Positions 9,739-19,646 of a stretch of DNA of 64,000 bases are shown here, one piece after another; the first letter of the stretch is position 1; each line of letters starts with the position of its first letter. The translations under genes and the position numbers were made by a program. The stretch spans positions 1 to 64,000 of the forward strand of contig CALUEY010000007.1 of the NCBI GenBank assembly GCA_944319915.1. Direction: 5' to 3'. The notes below the pieces were generated by a model. It worked only from the letters and a program-made list of their open reading frames with translations, did not search any database and had not been told where the DNA came from. The DNA is from an uncultured Prevotella sp. Its GTDB lineage: Bacteria > Bacteroidota > Bacteroidia > Bacteroidales > Bacteroidaceae.

Positions 9739-12360
9739 ATGATGACAGCAAACGAAATCCGCGACTCGTTCAAGCGTTTCTTCGAGTCGAAGGGCCACAC
9801 CATCGTGCCGTCGGCCCCGATGGTGATAAAGGACGACCCAACGCTGATGTTCACCAACGCCGGGATGAACCAGTGGAAGGACATCATCCTCGGCACGCGC
9901 GACCCCGAGCCGCGCCGACGCGCCGACTCGCAGAAGTGCCTGCGCGTGAGCGGCAAGCACAACGACCTGGAGGAGGTGGGCCACGACACCTACCACCACA
10001 CCATGTTTGAGATGCTGGGCAACTGGAGCTTTGGCGACTACTTTAAGGAGGGCGCCATCGACATGGCGTGGGAATATCTCGTGGACGTGCTCCACCTCAA
10101 CCCCAACGACCTCTACGTTACGGTGTTCGAAGGCTCTCCCGAGGAGGGCCTGGGCCGCGACAACGAGGCCGCCTCGTACTGGGCCAAGCACGTGCCGGCC
10201 GACCACATAATCGACGGCAGCAAGCACGACAACTTCTGGGAGATGGGCGACACCGGCCCCTGCGGCCCCTGCTCAGAGATTCATCTCGACTCGCGCACCG
10301 ACGAGGAGAAGGCCAAGGTGCCGGGCCGCGAGCTTGTGAACAAGGACGACCCGCAGGTGATAGAGATATGGAACCTTGTGTTCATGCAGTTCAACCGCAA
10401 GGCCGACGGCTCGCTCGAGAAGCTGGCCATGAACGTGATAGACACAGGCATGGGCTTCGAGCGACTGGTGCGCGCCCTGCAGGGCAAGCATTCCAACTAC
10501 GATACTGACATATTCCAGCCCATAATACGCGAGATATCGCGCCTTTCGGGCAAGGAGTACGGCAAGGACGAACAGACCGACGTGGCCATGCGCGTGGTGG
10601 CCGACCACCTGCGCGCCGTGGCTTTCTCCATCGCCGACGGACAGCTGCCGGGCAACGCCAAGGCCGGATATGTTATCCGCCGCATACTGCGCCGCGCCGT
10701 GCGCTATGCATACACGTTCCTCGGCCAGAAAGAGGCGTTCATGTACAAGCTCCTGCCGGTGTTCATCTTCGAGATGGGCAAGGCTTATCCAGAGCTTGAG
10801 GCGCAGCGCGAGCTTATCGGCCGCGTGATGAAGGAGGAGGAGGACTCGTTCCTGCGCACGCTCGACAAGGGCATCAACCTGCTGGCCGGGGCCATGGACG
10901 AGCTTAAGGCGCACGGGCAGACGCAGCTCGACGGGGCGCAGGCTTTCCGCCTCTTCGACACTTATGGCTTCCCGCTCGACCTCACCGAGCTGATATGCCG
11001 CGAGAATGGCTACACCGTAGACGAGAAGCAGTTTGACGAGGAGATGCAGAAGCAGAAGCAGCGCGCCCGCAACGCAGCACAGACCGAAAGCTCCGACTGG
11101 ACTGAGCTGCGCCAGGGCGAGCAGCAGTTTGTGGGCTACGACTATTCGGAGCACGACTGCCACATACTGCGCTACCGCCGCGTGACGCAGAAGAAAAGTT
11201 CGTTTTACGAACTGGTGCTCGACTACACGCCTTTCTACGGAGAGATGGGCGGACAGGTGGGCGACACCGGCGTGCTCGTGAGCGAGAACGAGACGGTGGA
11301 GGTGATAGACACCAAGCGCGAGAACAACCAAAGCGTACACATAGTGAAGGAGCTGCCCAAGCAGCCCGAGGCCGATTTCATGGCCTGCGTGGACACCGAC
11401 AAGCGCGCCGCCAGCGCGGCCAACCACACTGCCACCCACCTGCTCGACTACGCGCTGAAGCAGGTGCTGGGCGACCACGTAGAGCAGAAGGGCTCTTACG
11501 TGAGCGCTGACACGCTGCGCTTCGACTTCGCGCATTTCCAGAAGGTCACCGACGAAGAGCTGCGCCAGGCCGAGCGCATCGTAAACGAAATGATTCGCCA
11601 AGACCTGCCGCTCGACGAGCACCGCGACCTGCCCCTGGCCGAGGCAAAGGAGATGGGGGCCATAGCCCTCTTCGGCGAGAAGTACGGAGACAAAGTGCGC
11701 GTGGTGCGCTTCGGCCCCAGCTGCGAGTTCTGCGGCGGCATCCACGCCAAGTCCACGGGCCGCATCGGCTTGTTCAAGATAGTGAGCGAAAGCTCCGTGG
11801 CCGCCGGCGTGCGCCGCATCGAGGCCAAGACTGGCCGCGAGTGCGAGGAGCTGATGTACCGCATAGAGGACACAGTGAAGGCCATACGCTCGCTGTTCAA
11901 CAACGCCAAAGACCTGAAGGGCGTAATCGAGAAATACATCGGCGAGCACGACACCATGAAGCGCGAGATTGAACGCTTCCACGCCGAGGCCATAGAGCGC
12001 GCCAAGTCAACGCTCATCGAGAAGGCCCGCGTGGTGGGCGGCGTCAAAGTGGTCACCGCCGTGCTACCCATGGACGCAGCCGGTGCAAAGGACTTGGTGT
12101 TCAAGATTCGCCAAGGCGTGCCGGAAAGCCTGCTCTGCGCCATCGGAACGGTGGCCGACGGCAAGCCACTGCTTAGCGTGATGCTTAGCGACGACATGGT
12201 GAAAGACCACGGGCTGAACGCAGGACAGATGGTGCGCGAGGCCGCCAAGCTCATACAGGGCGGCGGCGGCGGCCAGCCCCACTATGCGACGGCGGGCGGA
12301 AAGAACGCCGACGGCCTTAGCGCGGCCATCGACAAGGTGGTGGAACTGGCCGGGCTTTGA
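9739..12360 (+). CDS. alaS: Alanine--tRNA ligase
   Basis: 873 residues, the usual length. It attaches alanine to tRNA-Ala and clears mischarged Ser and Gly. The N-terminal class II catalytic core ([17 protein letters not shown]-like region, [15 protein letters not shown]) occupies roughly residues 1-450. The editing domain has the zinc-type motif HTATHLL near 560 and CEFCGGIH near 665. The C-terminal part ends in a glycine-rich [14 protein letters not shown] segment typical of the C-Ala domain. The start follows an A-rich leader shortly downstream of the promoter at 9668-9699. An imperfect hairpin at 12418-12457 follows. All key motifs are intact. Confidence 0.97.
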   Translation: MMTANEIRDSFKRFFESKGHTIVPSAPMVIKDDPTLMFTNAGMNQWKDIILGTRDPEPRRRADSQKCLRVSGKHNDLEEVGHDTYHHTMFEMLGNWSFGDYFKEGAIDMAWEYLVDVLHLNPNDLYVTVFEGSPEEGLGRDNEAASYWAKHVPADHIIDGSKHDNFWEMGDTGPCGPCSEIHLDSRTDEEKAKVPGRELVNKDDPQVIEIWNLVFMQFNRKADGSLEKLAMNVIDTGMGFERLVRALQGKHSNYDTDIFQPIIREISRLSGKEYGKDEQTDVAMRVVADHLRAVAFSIADGQLPGNAKAGYVIRRILRRAVRYAYTFLGQKEAFMYKLLPVFIFEMGKAYPELEAQRELIGRVMKEEEDSFLRTLDKGINLLAGAMDELKAHGQTQLDGAQAFRLFDTYGFPLDLTELICRENGYTVDEKQFDEEMQKQKQRARNAAQTESSDWTELRQGEQQFVGYDYSEHDCHILRYRRVTQKKSSFYELVLDYTPFYGEMGGQVGDTGVLVSENETVEVIDTKRENNQSVHIVKELPKQPEADFMACVDTDKRAASAANHTATHLLDYALKQVLGDHVEQKGSYVSADTLRFDFAHFQKVTDEELRQAERIVNEMIRQDLPLDEHRDLPLAEAKEMGAIALFGEKYGDKVRVVRFGPSCEFCGGIHAKSTGRIGLFKIVSESSVAAGVRRIEAKTGRECEELMYRIEDTVKAIRSLFNNAKDLKGVIEKYIGEHDTMKREIERFHAEAIERAKSTLIEKARVVGGVKVVTAVLPMDAAGAKDLVFKIRQGVPESLLCAIGTVADGKPLLSVMLSDDMVKDHGLNAGQMVREAAKLIQGGGGGQPHYATAGGKNADGLSAAIDKVVELAGL

Positions 12361-12417
12361 CTTTGGCCGGTGGCCGCGGAAACGGCTTATGGCGGCTGCC
12401 GTGATGGCCATAAACGG

Positions 12418-12457
12418 AACGGATGGATTCGCGCCCATTGACGCGAATCCATTCGTT
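12418..12457. terminator. Hairpin downstream of alaS
   Basis: Arms 12418-12433 and 12442-12457 pair at 15 of 16 positions with an 8-base loop, followed by TTTTG. It fits a terminator for alaS with only a weak T-tract. The rest of 12361-12680 holds the esterase promoter and no coding frame. Confidence 0.55.
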
Positions 12458-12561
12458 TTGCTTGTTCCTTTGTTTTCATTTATGCTTGTGTTGCCCTCTT
12501 GGCGGCAGTACGGCCCGTGTGGGGCATAGGGGAAATGGCGGAGAAAAAACCTATGGGTTTG

Positions 12562-12593
12562 TTTTGGATTGTCTGCGATTTGATGTAATTTTG
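12562..12593 (+). promoter_or_regulatory. Promoter of the SGNH esterase gene
   Basis: TTTTG at 12562-12566 and TAATTTTG at 12586-12593 are spaced 19 bp. The ATG at 12681 is about 80 bp downstream. Confidence 0.65.
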
Positions 12594-12680
12594 CAATCCG
12601 TAAGCCACACCGTACGGCATAGGCTGTGGCGGCGCGGCTTCATGTCAACGGTATCCAAAGAAACTAAAAACTGCAAGACA

Positions 12681-14300
12681 ATGAAGAAAGTGATTCCTGC
12701 CCTCGCCGCGCTGCTCATGGCTGCGGCACCGGCTTTCGGCCAAGTTCCGAAACCAGTAGAAGATGTAAACAAGGTGGTGGACAACACTCCCGACAGCATA
12801 GCCAAGGCCCTCATGTCGAGGCCAGCCCCTGGCGCCACCCGCAAGGATGGCAAGCCCGTGGTGTTCTACATCGGCGACTCAACAATGCGCAACGGAACGC
12901 TCGGCAACGGCAACAACGGGCAGTGGGGATGGGGGTATTTCGCCTCGCAATTCATCGATCCAGAGAAGGCAAGCGTGGAGAACCAGGCCCTCGGGGGCAT
13001 GAGCACACGCACGTTCTATAACAATCTGTGGCCAGACATCCGCAAGGCGCTGCGCCCCGGCGACTGGGTCATCATCCAGTTGGGCCACAACGACAACGGC
13101 CCCTACGACAGCGGGCGAGCCCGCGCCGTGCTCCCCGGTACCGGGCGCGACTCCATCTGCGTGACCATAAAGGAGACCGGGAAGAAGGAAACCGTTTATA
13201 CTTACGGCGGATACATACGTAAGTATATAGCCGACTGCCGCAAGGCGGGCGCAAACCCTGTGCTCATGTCGCTCACGCCGCGCAATGCTTACGGCGAGGA
13301 CGGCAAGATTGTGCGCAAGCAGCAGTCCAAGTGGCTTGAGGAAATAGGCCGTGAGGAAGGCGTGCCTTACGTAGACCTCAACGAAATCTCGGCCTCAAAG
13401 CTCGACAAGTACGGCAAGTGGAAAACTTCTTACCACTTCTACCTCGACAAGATCCATACCAGCAAGTTTGGCGCCGAGCTTAATGCGCGCTCAGCCGCAG
13501 AGGGCATTGCTGCCAGCACCGACCCCAAGCTGGCCCCGCTGCAGGCCATGCTGTGCAACGTTGAGCTGCCTGTGGTAAGCGTAAAGCGCGAGAAGGGCAA
13601 GCCCGTGGTGTTCATAACGGGCGACTCAACGGTGAAGAACACCGACAGCGACCCCGACGGAATGTGGGGCTGGGGCTCGCAGGCGTACACGGTGTTTGAC
13701 TCCACAAAGGTCACTTGCGTCAATTGCGCCACGGCTGGACGCTCAACCCGCACCTACCTTAACGAGGGGCGCTGGGACAGGGTGTACAATTCGCTGCAGC
13801 CTGGCGACTTCGTCCTCATACAGTTTGGCCACAACGACATCGGCCCCATCGACTACCAGAAGATGCGGGGGGTGATCCGCGGCACCGCCGACTCAAGCCA
13901 TGTGTACCGCATGAAAGACTCAGGGATGTATGAAGTGGTATATACTTTCGGCTGGTATCTGAAGAAGTTCATTCAGGACGTGCGCGAAAAGGGCGCCACG
14001 CCGGTGCTCCTCTCGCTCACGCCGCGCAACGAGTGGCCCGGCGGCAAGATTGAGCGGCGCAACGACAGCTACGGAAAGTGGTATCGCGAAGTGGCAAAGG
14101 AAACTGGTGTTGATTTCGTAGATGTGCACAACATCACTGCCGACTTCCTCGACAAGGAGTGCGGCAGCAAGGAGAAAGCCATGAAGTACTACAACCATGA
14201 CCACACCCACACATCGCTGCTTGGCGCGCAGACCAACGCGAAGAGCGTGGCAAAGGGGCTGCGCGACATCGGCAGTCCGCTGGCAAAATACTTAAAGTAA
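12681..14300 (+). CDS. Exported protein with two SGNH/GDSL esterase domains (rhamnogalacturonan acetylesterase-like)
   Basis: 539 residues from ATG 12681, which opens a signal peptide (MKKVIPALAALLMAAAPAFG); longer in-frame starts lack one. Domain 1 (about 55-290) and domain 2 (about 300-539) are tandem homologues. Each keeps a serine block (YIGDST, ITGDST), a WGWG segment, GHND, and a C-terminal Asp-x-x-His (DKIHTS, DHTHTS), so both look catalytically competent. The family removes acetyl groups from pectic or other plant polysaccharides, probably in the periplasm or at the surface. It stands alone between alaS and dnaG, not in a polysaccharide utilisation locus. The esterase fold is clear; the substrate is inferred. 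Confidence 0.87.
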   Translation: MKKVIPALAALLMAAAPAFGQVPKPVEDVNKVVDNTPDSIAKALMSRPAPGATRKDGKPVVFYIGDSTMRNGTLGNGNNGQWGWGYFASQFIDPEKASVENQALGGMSTRTFYNNLWPDIRKALRPGDWVIIQLGHNDNGPYDSGRARAVLPGTGRDSICVTIKETGKKETVYTYGGYIRKYIADCRKAGANPVLMSLTPRNAYGEDGKIVRKQQSKWLEEIGREEGVPYVDLNEISASKLDKYGKWKTSYHFYLDKIHTSKFGAELNARSAAEGIAASTDPKLAPLQAMLCNVELPVVSVKREKGKPVVFITGDSTVKNTDSDPDGMWGWGSQAYTVFDSTKVTCVNCATAGRSTRTYLNEGRWDRVYNSLQPGDFVLIQFGHNDIGPIDYQKMRGVIRGTADSSHVYRMKDSGMYEVVYTFGWYLKKFIQDVREKGATPVLLSLTPRNEWPGGKIERRNDSYGKWYREVAKETGVDFVDVHNITADFLDKECGSKEKAMKYYNHDHTHTSLLGAQTNAKSVAKGLRDIGSPLAKYLK

Positions 14301-14314
14301 TCTCTTGATTTGGG

Positions 14315-14365
14315 ATTTTGGATGTCGGATTGTCGGCCAAAGGCCGACAATCCGACATCCAAAAT
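14315..14365. terminator. Perfect 24-bp hairpin between esterase gene and dnaG
   Basis: Arms 14315-14338 and 14342-14365 are exact reverse complements with an AAA loop. It begins 15 bases after the esterase stop and ends 22 bases before the dnaG start. The stem opens with ATTTT and closes with AAAAT, so a short T- or A-run is built into it on either strand. It is longer than most intrinsic terminators. Confidence 0.7.
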
Positions 14366-14386
14366 TCAAAAAAACACCTACAGTTT

Positions 14387-16339
14387 ATGATAGACAGAGC
14401 CACTGTTGAGCGCATACTCGACGCCACGGAGATAGTCGACGTGGTGTCGGAGTTTGTCACCCTGCGCAAGCGTGGGGTCAACTATGTGGGCCTGTGCCCG
14501 TTCCATGACGACAAGACCCCTTCGTTCTACGTCTCCCCGTCCAAGGGTGTGTGCAAGTGCTTTGCCTGCGGCAAGGGCGGCAATGCAGTTCACTTCCTCA
14601 TGGAGCATGAGCAGATAACATACCCCGAAGCCCTGCGATGGCTGGCCAGGAAGTACAACATAGAGGTGAAAGAGCGCGAGCTGAGCGACGACGAGAAGCG
14701 CGAGGAGAGCCTGCGCGAGAGTATGTTCATTGTCAACGAGTGGGCTGCGGGCTACTTCCAGGGCATCCTCAACAACGACATCGACGGCCAGGCCATAGGC
14801 AAGCAGTACTTCCGCAGCCGCGGATTCCGCGACGACATAATGCAGAAGTTCCGCCTCGGCTTTGCCCTCCCGCGCCGCAACGCCCTCTCCGAGGCCGCGC
14901 TCGGCAAGGGATACAAGGAGGAGTTTCTCGTTAAGACGGGCCTTTGCTACAGGAAAGAGGGCGGCGGGCTTGTTGACCGTTACGCCGGCCGGGTGATATT
15001 CCCGTGGATAAACGTCAGCGGAAAGGTGGTGGCCTTTGGCGGGCGGCTGCTCGACTCGCGCACCAAAGGTGTGCAGCAGAAGTATGTCAACTCCTCCGAC
15101 TCGGAGATTTTCCACAAAGACCATGAGCTTTACGGCATCTTCCAGGCCAAGAAGGCGATTGTGAAAGAAGACCGTGTGTTCATGGTTGAGGGCTACACCG
15201 ACGTTATTTCGATGCACCAGTGCGGCGTGGAGAACGTGGTGGCAAACTCTGGCACGGCCCTGAGCCAGCACCAGATACGCCTGCTCCACCGCTTCACGCC
15301 CAACATAGTGCTGCTCTACGACGGCGACGAGGCGGGCATACACGCCGCCATGCGAGGCACCGACATGCTGCTGGCCGAGGGGATGAACGTCAAGGTGCTG
15401 GTGCTGCCCGATGGCGACGACCCCGACAGCTTCGCCCGCAAGCACACGGCCGAGGAGTTCAGGGCATACATAGAGCAGCACCAAACCGACTTCATAGAGT
15501 TCAAGACGGCCACCCTGCTCAAGGGAGTCACCGACCCGGTGAAGCGCTCGGAGGCCATAAGCAGCATAGTGAAGAGCGTCTCCGTGATACCCGACCAGAT
15601 AACCCGCGACACTTACCTGCACGAGTGTGCCGTGCGCTTGGGGATGAGCGAGCGCACGCTCATTGCCTCGATGAACCGCTTCATCAGCGGCGAGCGCGAG
15701 GCCAAGGCCAAGGAAGCCGAGCGCGAGGAGCGCAGGCTGGAGCGCGAGGGTGGGGCGGCAGGCCCGTCGCCTGCGCCTATTGGGCTGCACACTGCCGACG
15801 AGCAGGCTGCCGAAGTGGAGCGTATGCTCATAGAGGAGGTGCTGCGCCACGGCGAGGAAACCATCTTCGAGGGGCTCGAGACGGAGGGCGGGCAGACCGT
15901 GAGCCTCTCTGTGGCGCAGTACATCGACTACGACCTGGCGCAAGACGGCCTGCGCTTTGCCAACGAAACCTACAACCGCATACTTGAGGAAGCCGTGAGC
16001 CACAGCGGCGAAGAGGGCTTCAGGGCCGAGCCTTACTTCCTGCAGCACCCCGACATCGACATAAGCTCGCTGGCGGGGCAGCTCGCCATCAGCCCCTACC
16101 ACCTCAGCCGGAGCCTGCAGCTTAGGCATACCACGGAGAGCTTGCGCCAGCGCGTCACCCACCTCGTGCTCGACCTGCGCATGAACATCGTGCGCAGGCA
16201 CCTGGCCGACATACAGGCGCAGATGCGCGCGGCGGGTTCAGACATGGACCGCATAAGGCAACTGATGCAGGAGTACAAGGATGCGCAGCTGCTGCGCGAT
16301 GCGCTTGCAAGGCGCATTGGCAGCGACATCATTGCCTGA
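14387..16339 (+). CDS. dnaG: DNA primase
   Basis: 650 residues from ATG 14387 (MIDRATVERILDATEIVDVV); an upstream in-frame ATG at 14318 would pass through the hairpin and is unlikely. It makes RNA primers at the replication fork with DnaB. The CHC2 zinc finger is C37, H40, C58, C61. The catalytic core includes EGYTD near 266 and LLYDGDEAG for the TOPRIM metal site, then LVLPDGDDPDSF. The C-terminal helicase-binding part is present (about 480-650). The length is typical. queD follows after 65 bases. Confidence 0.96.
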   Translation: MIDRATVERILDATEIVDVVSEFVTLRKRGVNYVGLCPFHDDKTPSFYVSPSKGVCKCFACGKGGNAVHFLMEHEQITYPEALRWLARKYNIEVKERELSDDEKREESLRESMFIVNEWAAGYFQGILNNDIDGQAIGKQYFRSRGFRDDIMQKFRLGFALPRRNALSEAALGKGYKEEFLVKTGLCYRKEGGGLVDRYAGRVIFPWINVSGKVVAFGGRLLDSRTKGVQQKYVNSSDSEIFHKDHELYGIFQAKKAIVKEDRVFMVEGYTDVISMHQCGVENVVANSGTALSQHQIRLLHRFTPNIVLLYDGDEAGIHAAMRGTDMLLAEGMNVKVLVLPDGDDPDSFARKHTAEEFRAYIEQHQTDFIEFKTATLLKGVTDPVKRSEAISSIVKSVSVIPDQITRDTYLHECAVRLGMSERTLIASMNRFISGEREAKAKEAEREERRLEREGGAAGPSPAPIGLHTADEQAAEVERMLIEEVLRHGEETIFEGLETEGGQTVSLSVAQYIDYDLAQDGLRFANETYNRILEEAVSHSGEEGFRAEPYFLQHPDIDISSLAGQLAISPYHLSRSLQLRHTTESLRQRVTHLVLDLRMNIVRRHLADIQAQMRAAGSDMDRIRQLMQEYKDAQLLRDALARRIGSDIIA

Positions 16340-16404
16340 GGGGCGCCCCCGCGCTGGCCGGGCCGCCCCTCGGCCCCTGTCACCAACACAAAAACAACAA
16401 AGCA

Positions 16405-16752
16405 ATGTATTACGTAGAAAAGAAACTTGAGGTATCGGCGAGCCATTCGCTTAAGCTCGATTACCCGAGCAAGTGCTCGCGCCTGCACGGCCACAACTGG
16501 CAGATAACCGTTTTTTGCCGCGCCAGCGAGCTTGACGCCAACGGCATGGTGTGCGACTTCGCCGACATAAAGAGGCGCATTCACGGTTATCTTGACCACG
16601 GCAACCTAAACGAGCTGCTGCCTTTCAACCCCACGGCGGAGAACATTGCGCGCTGGTGCGTGGAGCAGATTCCCACCTGCTACAAGGCAACCGTGCGCGA
16701 GAGCGAGAACAACACTGCCACATACGTAAAGGACGGCGAAGCCGTTTTGTAA
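16405..16752 (+). CDS. queD: 6-carboxytetrahydropterin synthase
   Basis: 115 residues. It converts dihydroneopterin triphosphate to 6-carboxytetrahydropterin, the second step to preQ0/queuosine. The zinc and catalytic signatures are visible: an N-terminal SASHSL histidine, then CSRLHGHNW (Cys with the HGH pair), DFADIKR, LDHGNLN and PTAENIARW. Length and motifs fit the QueD/PTPS family. It is followed after about 186 bases by queE, the next enzyme of the same pathway. QueC and QueF are not in this window. Confidence 0.93.
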   Translation: MYYVEKKLEVSASHSLKLDYPSKCSRLHGHNWQITVFCRASELDANGMVCDFADIKRRIHGYLDHGNLNELLPFNPTAENIARWCVEQIPTCYKATVRESENNTATYVKDGEAVL

Positions 16753-16938
16753 ATTGAAAGTTGAGAATCAAGAATTAAGAAAATATGCGGAGGGGAATGT
16801 TGGGAATACCATTTTGATGCTGATTTCTGTACTCCGGCAAAGGCATGCGGCAGTCTCCCGCATTCTGCCACCCGCCTTCCAGGCCTGCAAAGCGGCAGTA
16901 TCCAGTCTGCGGCCTCCTGCCTCCAATGAAATAGGCTC

Positions 16939-17544
16939 ATGCCTAACGATGATATGTATCGCATAAACGAGATATTCCAAACCTTGCAGGGCGAGGGCCA
17001 CAATGTGGGCCGCGCCGCTGTGTTCGTGCGTTTTGCGGGCTGCAACCTGCGCTGCCCGTTCTGCGACACCGACTTTGCCGCCAGCAGCGAGATGAGCGGC
17101 GAATGCATTGCCGGGGCCGTGGCTGCCTATGCAGCGCGCCTCGTGGTGCTAACGGGTGGAGAGCCTGCGCTGCAGGCCGACGCCAGCCTGGTTGCCCGCC
17201 TCCATGCCTTGGGCCGCGATGTGGCCATGGAGACCAACGGCACGAGGCCCGTGCCCGAGGGCGTTGACTGGCTCACGGTGTCGCCCAAGCAGCCGTTCGT
17301 GGGCGTGGCGGGCCGCCCCGTGGTGAGCCGTTGCAACGAGCTTAAGTGCCTGTTCGACGGCAGTTCGCCCGTGACCGACTTCGGCATAGAGGCCGATTAC
17401 TATTACCTGCAGCCTTGCGACATGGGCGGCGGCCCTGCCTCGGAGCAGAACCGCCGCATCACCGAGGCCTGCATCAACTTTATACTCTGCCACCCGCAGT
17501 GGCGGCTTTCGTTGCAAACGCACAAGTTCGTGGGTTTCAAGTGA
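16939..17544 (+). CDS. queE: 7-carboxy-7-deazaguanine synthase
   Basis: 201 residues. A radical-SAM enzyme that turns 6-carboxytetrahydropterin into 7-carboxy-7-deazaguanine in queuosine synthesis. Motifs: INEIFQTLQGEG, the cluster ligands CNLRCPFCDTDF, VVLTGGEPALQ, and a C-terminal LQTHKFVG. The start could also be the ATG at 16954 (MYRINEIF), which matches the typical family N-terminus more closely. The 186-bp gap after queD shows no gene. Confidence 0.93.
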   Translation: MPNDDMYRINEIFQTLQGEGHNVGRAAVFVRFAGCNLRCPFCDTDFAASSEMSGECIAGAVAAYAARLVVLTGGEPALQADASLVARLHALGRDVAMETNGTRPVPEGVDWLTVSPKQPFVGVAGRPVVSRCNELKCLFDGSSPVTDFGIEADYYYLQPCDMGGGPASEQNRRITEACINFILCHPQWRLSLQTHKFVGFK

Positions 17545-17993
17545 CGTGGCCGTTGGCGTTGTTGCGGCGCGTGGCGATGCTTTGGCATTTTGTGAGGGAG
17601 CCCGCCAAGGCCTTTCGTGACCTTGGCGGGCTCCCCGTTTTTGTAAGAACAATTCATAATCCTTGCCCTCTTCCTTAACCGCCTGGTTGCCAGTGGCTTG
17701 CGGAAGCAGCCGTTTTGCATTGCAAAACAGCCTGTTTTGGAAGATGAAACGTGCCGTTTTGCCGTGCGAAAAGGCACGTTTTGCACGGCGGCATGCCCCA
17801 TGGCTGTCAGCAAGGGCATCAGTGTAAACATTCGTTACCATCGAGGCTTGCCGCGGTATGCCGCAGCCCTGCAGCCTTGTTTGTTGTGGCCCTGCTGCAA
17901 ATTCCGCTCTGAAAGTTTGCCCGTGTCGATTTTTTTGCGCATATTTGCAGTTGATGCGCCGCCACGGCAGGCGCGCGCAACGCCAAAACATCG
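17545..17993. other. Intergenic region with repeat array 2
   Basis: Holds an imperfect hairpin (GAGCCCGCCAAGG with CCTTGGCGGGCTC, about 17599-17632, TTTTTG after it), which is a likely terminator for queE, and repeat array 2 (17703-17803). No clear -7 box for cls; a CATATTTG near 17940 is one base off consensus. Confidence 0.6.
17703..17803. repeat. 22-bp unit repeat array 2
   Basis: Cores start at 17703, 17725, 17747 and 17769, with a degenerate fifth at 17791. Examples are AAACAGCCTGTTT and AAACGTGCCGTTT. The left flank contains TTAACCGCCTGG, also seen in variant form beside other arrays, and the right end runs into GGCATG. Confidence 0.85.
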
Positions 17994-19424
17994 ATGCCTA
18001 TGCACGGACTCTACCTTACCGGTGTCATCATCAACGAGATTATCGTGACCATAGCGATAATCCACGTGCTCATGGACAACCGCCAGCCCGCCAAGACCAT
18101 GGCCTGGGCGCTGGTCATCTTCTTCGTGCCCGTGGTGGGCATTGTGCTCTACATCTTCTTCGGCGTAAACACGCGCAAGGAGCGCATGGTGAGCCAGCGC
18201 AGCATGGATCAGCTCACCAAGCGGTCGATGCTTGAGTTTGCCGAGCAGCGCGACCTGCGCCTGCCCGAGCGCTACCGGCCTACGATAGACCTCTTCGTAA
18301 ACCAGAACATGGCCCTGCCTTTCAACAACACCGGGGCCGAGATAATCACCGACGGTCACGCCTATTTCCTCGCCCTGCTCGCCGCCATAGGCCGGGCGCG
18401 CCACCACATCCACATCGATATGTTCATCTTTGCCGACGACGCGCTGGGCCGGCTCGTGGCCGATGCGCTCATCGACAAGGCCCGCCAGGGCGTTGAGGTG
18501 AGGGTGATATACGACGACGTGGGCTGCTGGAACGTGGCCCACGGCTTCTATGAGCGAATGCGCGAGGGCGGCGTAGACGTCAGGCCATTCCTGCCAGTGA
18601 GGTTCCCCACCTTTACCAGCAAGGCCAACTACCGCAACCACCGCAAGATTGTGGTCATCGACGGGCGCGAGGGCTTCATCGGGGGCATGAACATCGCGCT
18701 GCGCTACGTAAAGGGAACGGGCCGGCAGCCGTGGCGCGACACCATGGTGCGCATCACGGGCGGGGCCGTGTACGGCTTGCAGAGGGCGTTCCTCGTAGAC
18801 TGGTACTTCGTAGACCGCACGCTCATCTCCAGCCGCAAGTACTACCCCCAGCCCGACGGCAGCGTGAAGTCGGCCTGCATAGCGCAGATAGTTACGGCCA
18901 GCCCCGTGTCGCCCTATCCCGAGATAATGCAGGGCTACGTGCGCATCATCCTCGGCGCGCGCCGCTACATCTACATCGAAACGCCCTACTTCCTGCCCAC
19001 GGAGCCGGTGCTCTTCGCACTGAAGACGGCTGCCCTCGGGGGCATCGACATACGCATCATCGTGCCTGCGAGGAGCGACTCGCGCTTCGTGGAGTGGGCC
19101 GGGCGCTCTTACCTGCGCGACATGGCCGGGGCGGGGGTGAAGATTTATCTCTACACGGCGGGCTTCCTGCACAGCAAGATGCTCGTGTGCGACGACTCGC
19201 TCGCCACCTGCGGCTCCACCAACGTAGACTTCCGCAGCTTCGAGAACGATTTCGAGGCCAACGTTTTCTTCTACGACGGCGACATGGCCATGCGCTTCAA
19301 GCAGGTGTTCCTGGCCGACCAGCAACGCTCGTGCCTCTTCGGCGACGTGCCGCGCCTGGCCTCGCCGCACTTCCTCACGCGGCTTTGGGAAAGCCTCACG
19401 CGCCTGCTCTCGCCTGTGATGTGA
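17994..19424 (+). CDS. cls: Cardiolipin synthase (phospholipase D family)
   Basis: 476 residues. It joins phosphatidylglycerol to make cardiolipin in the membrane. Two N-terminal membrane segments (about 5-25 and 35-58) precede two phospholipase-D motifs: NHRKIVVIDG near 220 and HSKMLVCDDS near 395, each with the HxK(x)4D pattern, and EGFIGGMNI and STNVDFRSFENDFE after them. Length is typical for bacterial Cls. A hairpin (about 19536-19564) follows. Confidence 0.93.
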   Translation: MPMHGLYLTGVIINEIIVTIAIIHVLMDNRQPAKTMAWALVIFFVPVVGIVLYIFFGVNTRKERMVSQRSMDQLTKRSMLEFAEQRDLRLPERYRPTIDLFVNQNMALPFNNTGAEIITDGHAYFLALLAAIGRARHHIHIDMFIFADDALGRLVADALIDKARQGVEVRVIYDDVGCWNVAHGFYERMREGGVDVRPFLPVRFPTFTSKANYRNHRKIVVIDGREGFIGGMNIALRYVKGTGRQPWRDTMVRITGGAVYGLQRAFLVDWYFVDRTLISSRKYYPQPDGSVKSACIAQIVTASPVSPYPEIMQGYVRIILGARRYIYIETPYFLPTEPVLFALKTAALGGIDIRIIVPARSDSRFVEWAGRSYLRDMAGAGVKIYLYTAGFLHSKMLVCDDSLATCGSTNVDFRSFENDFEANVFFYDGDMAMRFKQVFLADQQRSCLFGDVPRLASPHFLTRLWESLTRLLSPVM

Positions 19425-19646
19425 TGGTTTGGGAGACTGGAGCCGGTAGGCAGTAGGCAGGCCAATGCGGCCATTGTAGGCTGGAGACGGTGGTGGGGCG
19501 GTGTGGTTTCGGCTATGTGCAGAAACAGAAAAGGCAGGAAACGACCACAAAGTCCTTTCCTGCCATATCCATAAAGCTATCTTTCTTAATTCTTGCTTCT
19601 TACTTCTTAATTTCCCGCCTCTTGCTTCTTGATTTCCCTCCTCCTC
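19425..19646. other. Intergenic region with hairpin and low-complexity tract
   Basis: GGCAGGAAA and TTTCCTGCC (about 19536-19564) form a hairpin between the convergent cls and rsmD genes. From about 19575 to 19645 the plus strand is a pyrimidine-rich imperfect repeat of TTCTTAAT/TTCTTGC words. No gene is seen. Confidence 0.55.

Noticed and set aside
10273..11982. Long minus-strand frame opposite alaS (569 codons)
   Set aside because: A shadow of the high-GC alaS gene; the peptide has no recognisable domain. The same holds for 14378-16201, 17835-19550 and 34578-36419.
16755..16938. A small gene between queD and queE
   Set aside because: A plus-strand frame exists there but runs into queE in the wrong frame and has no features.
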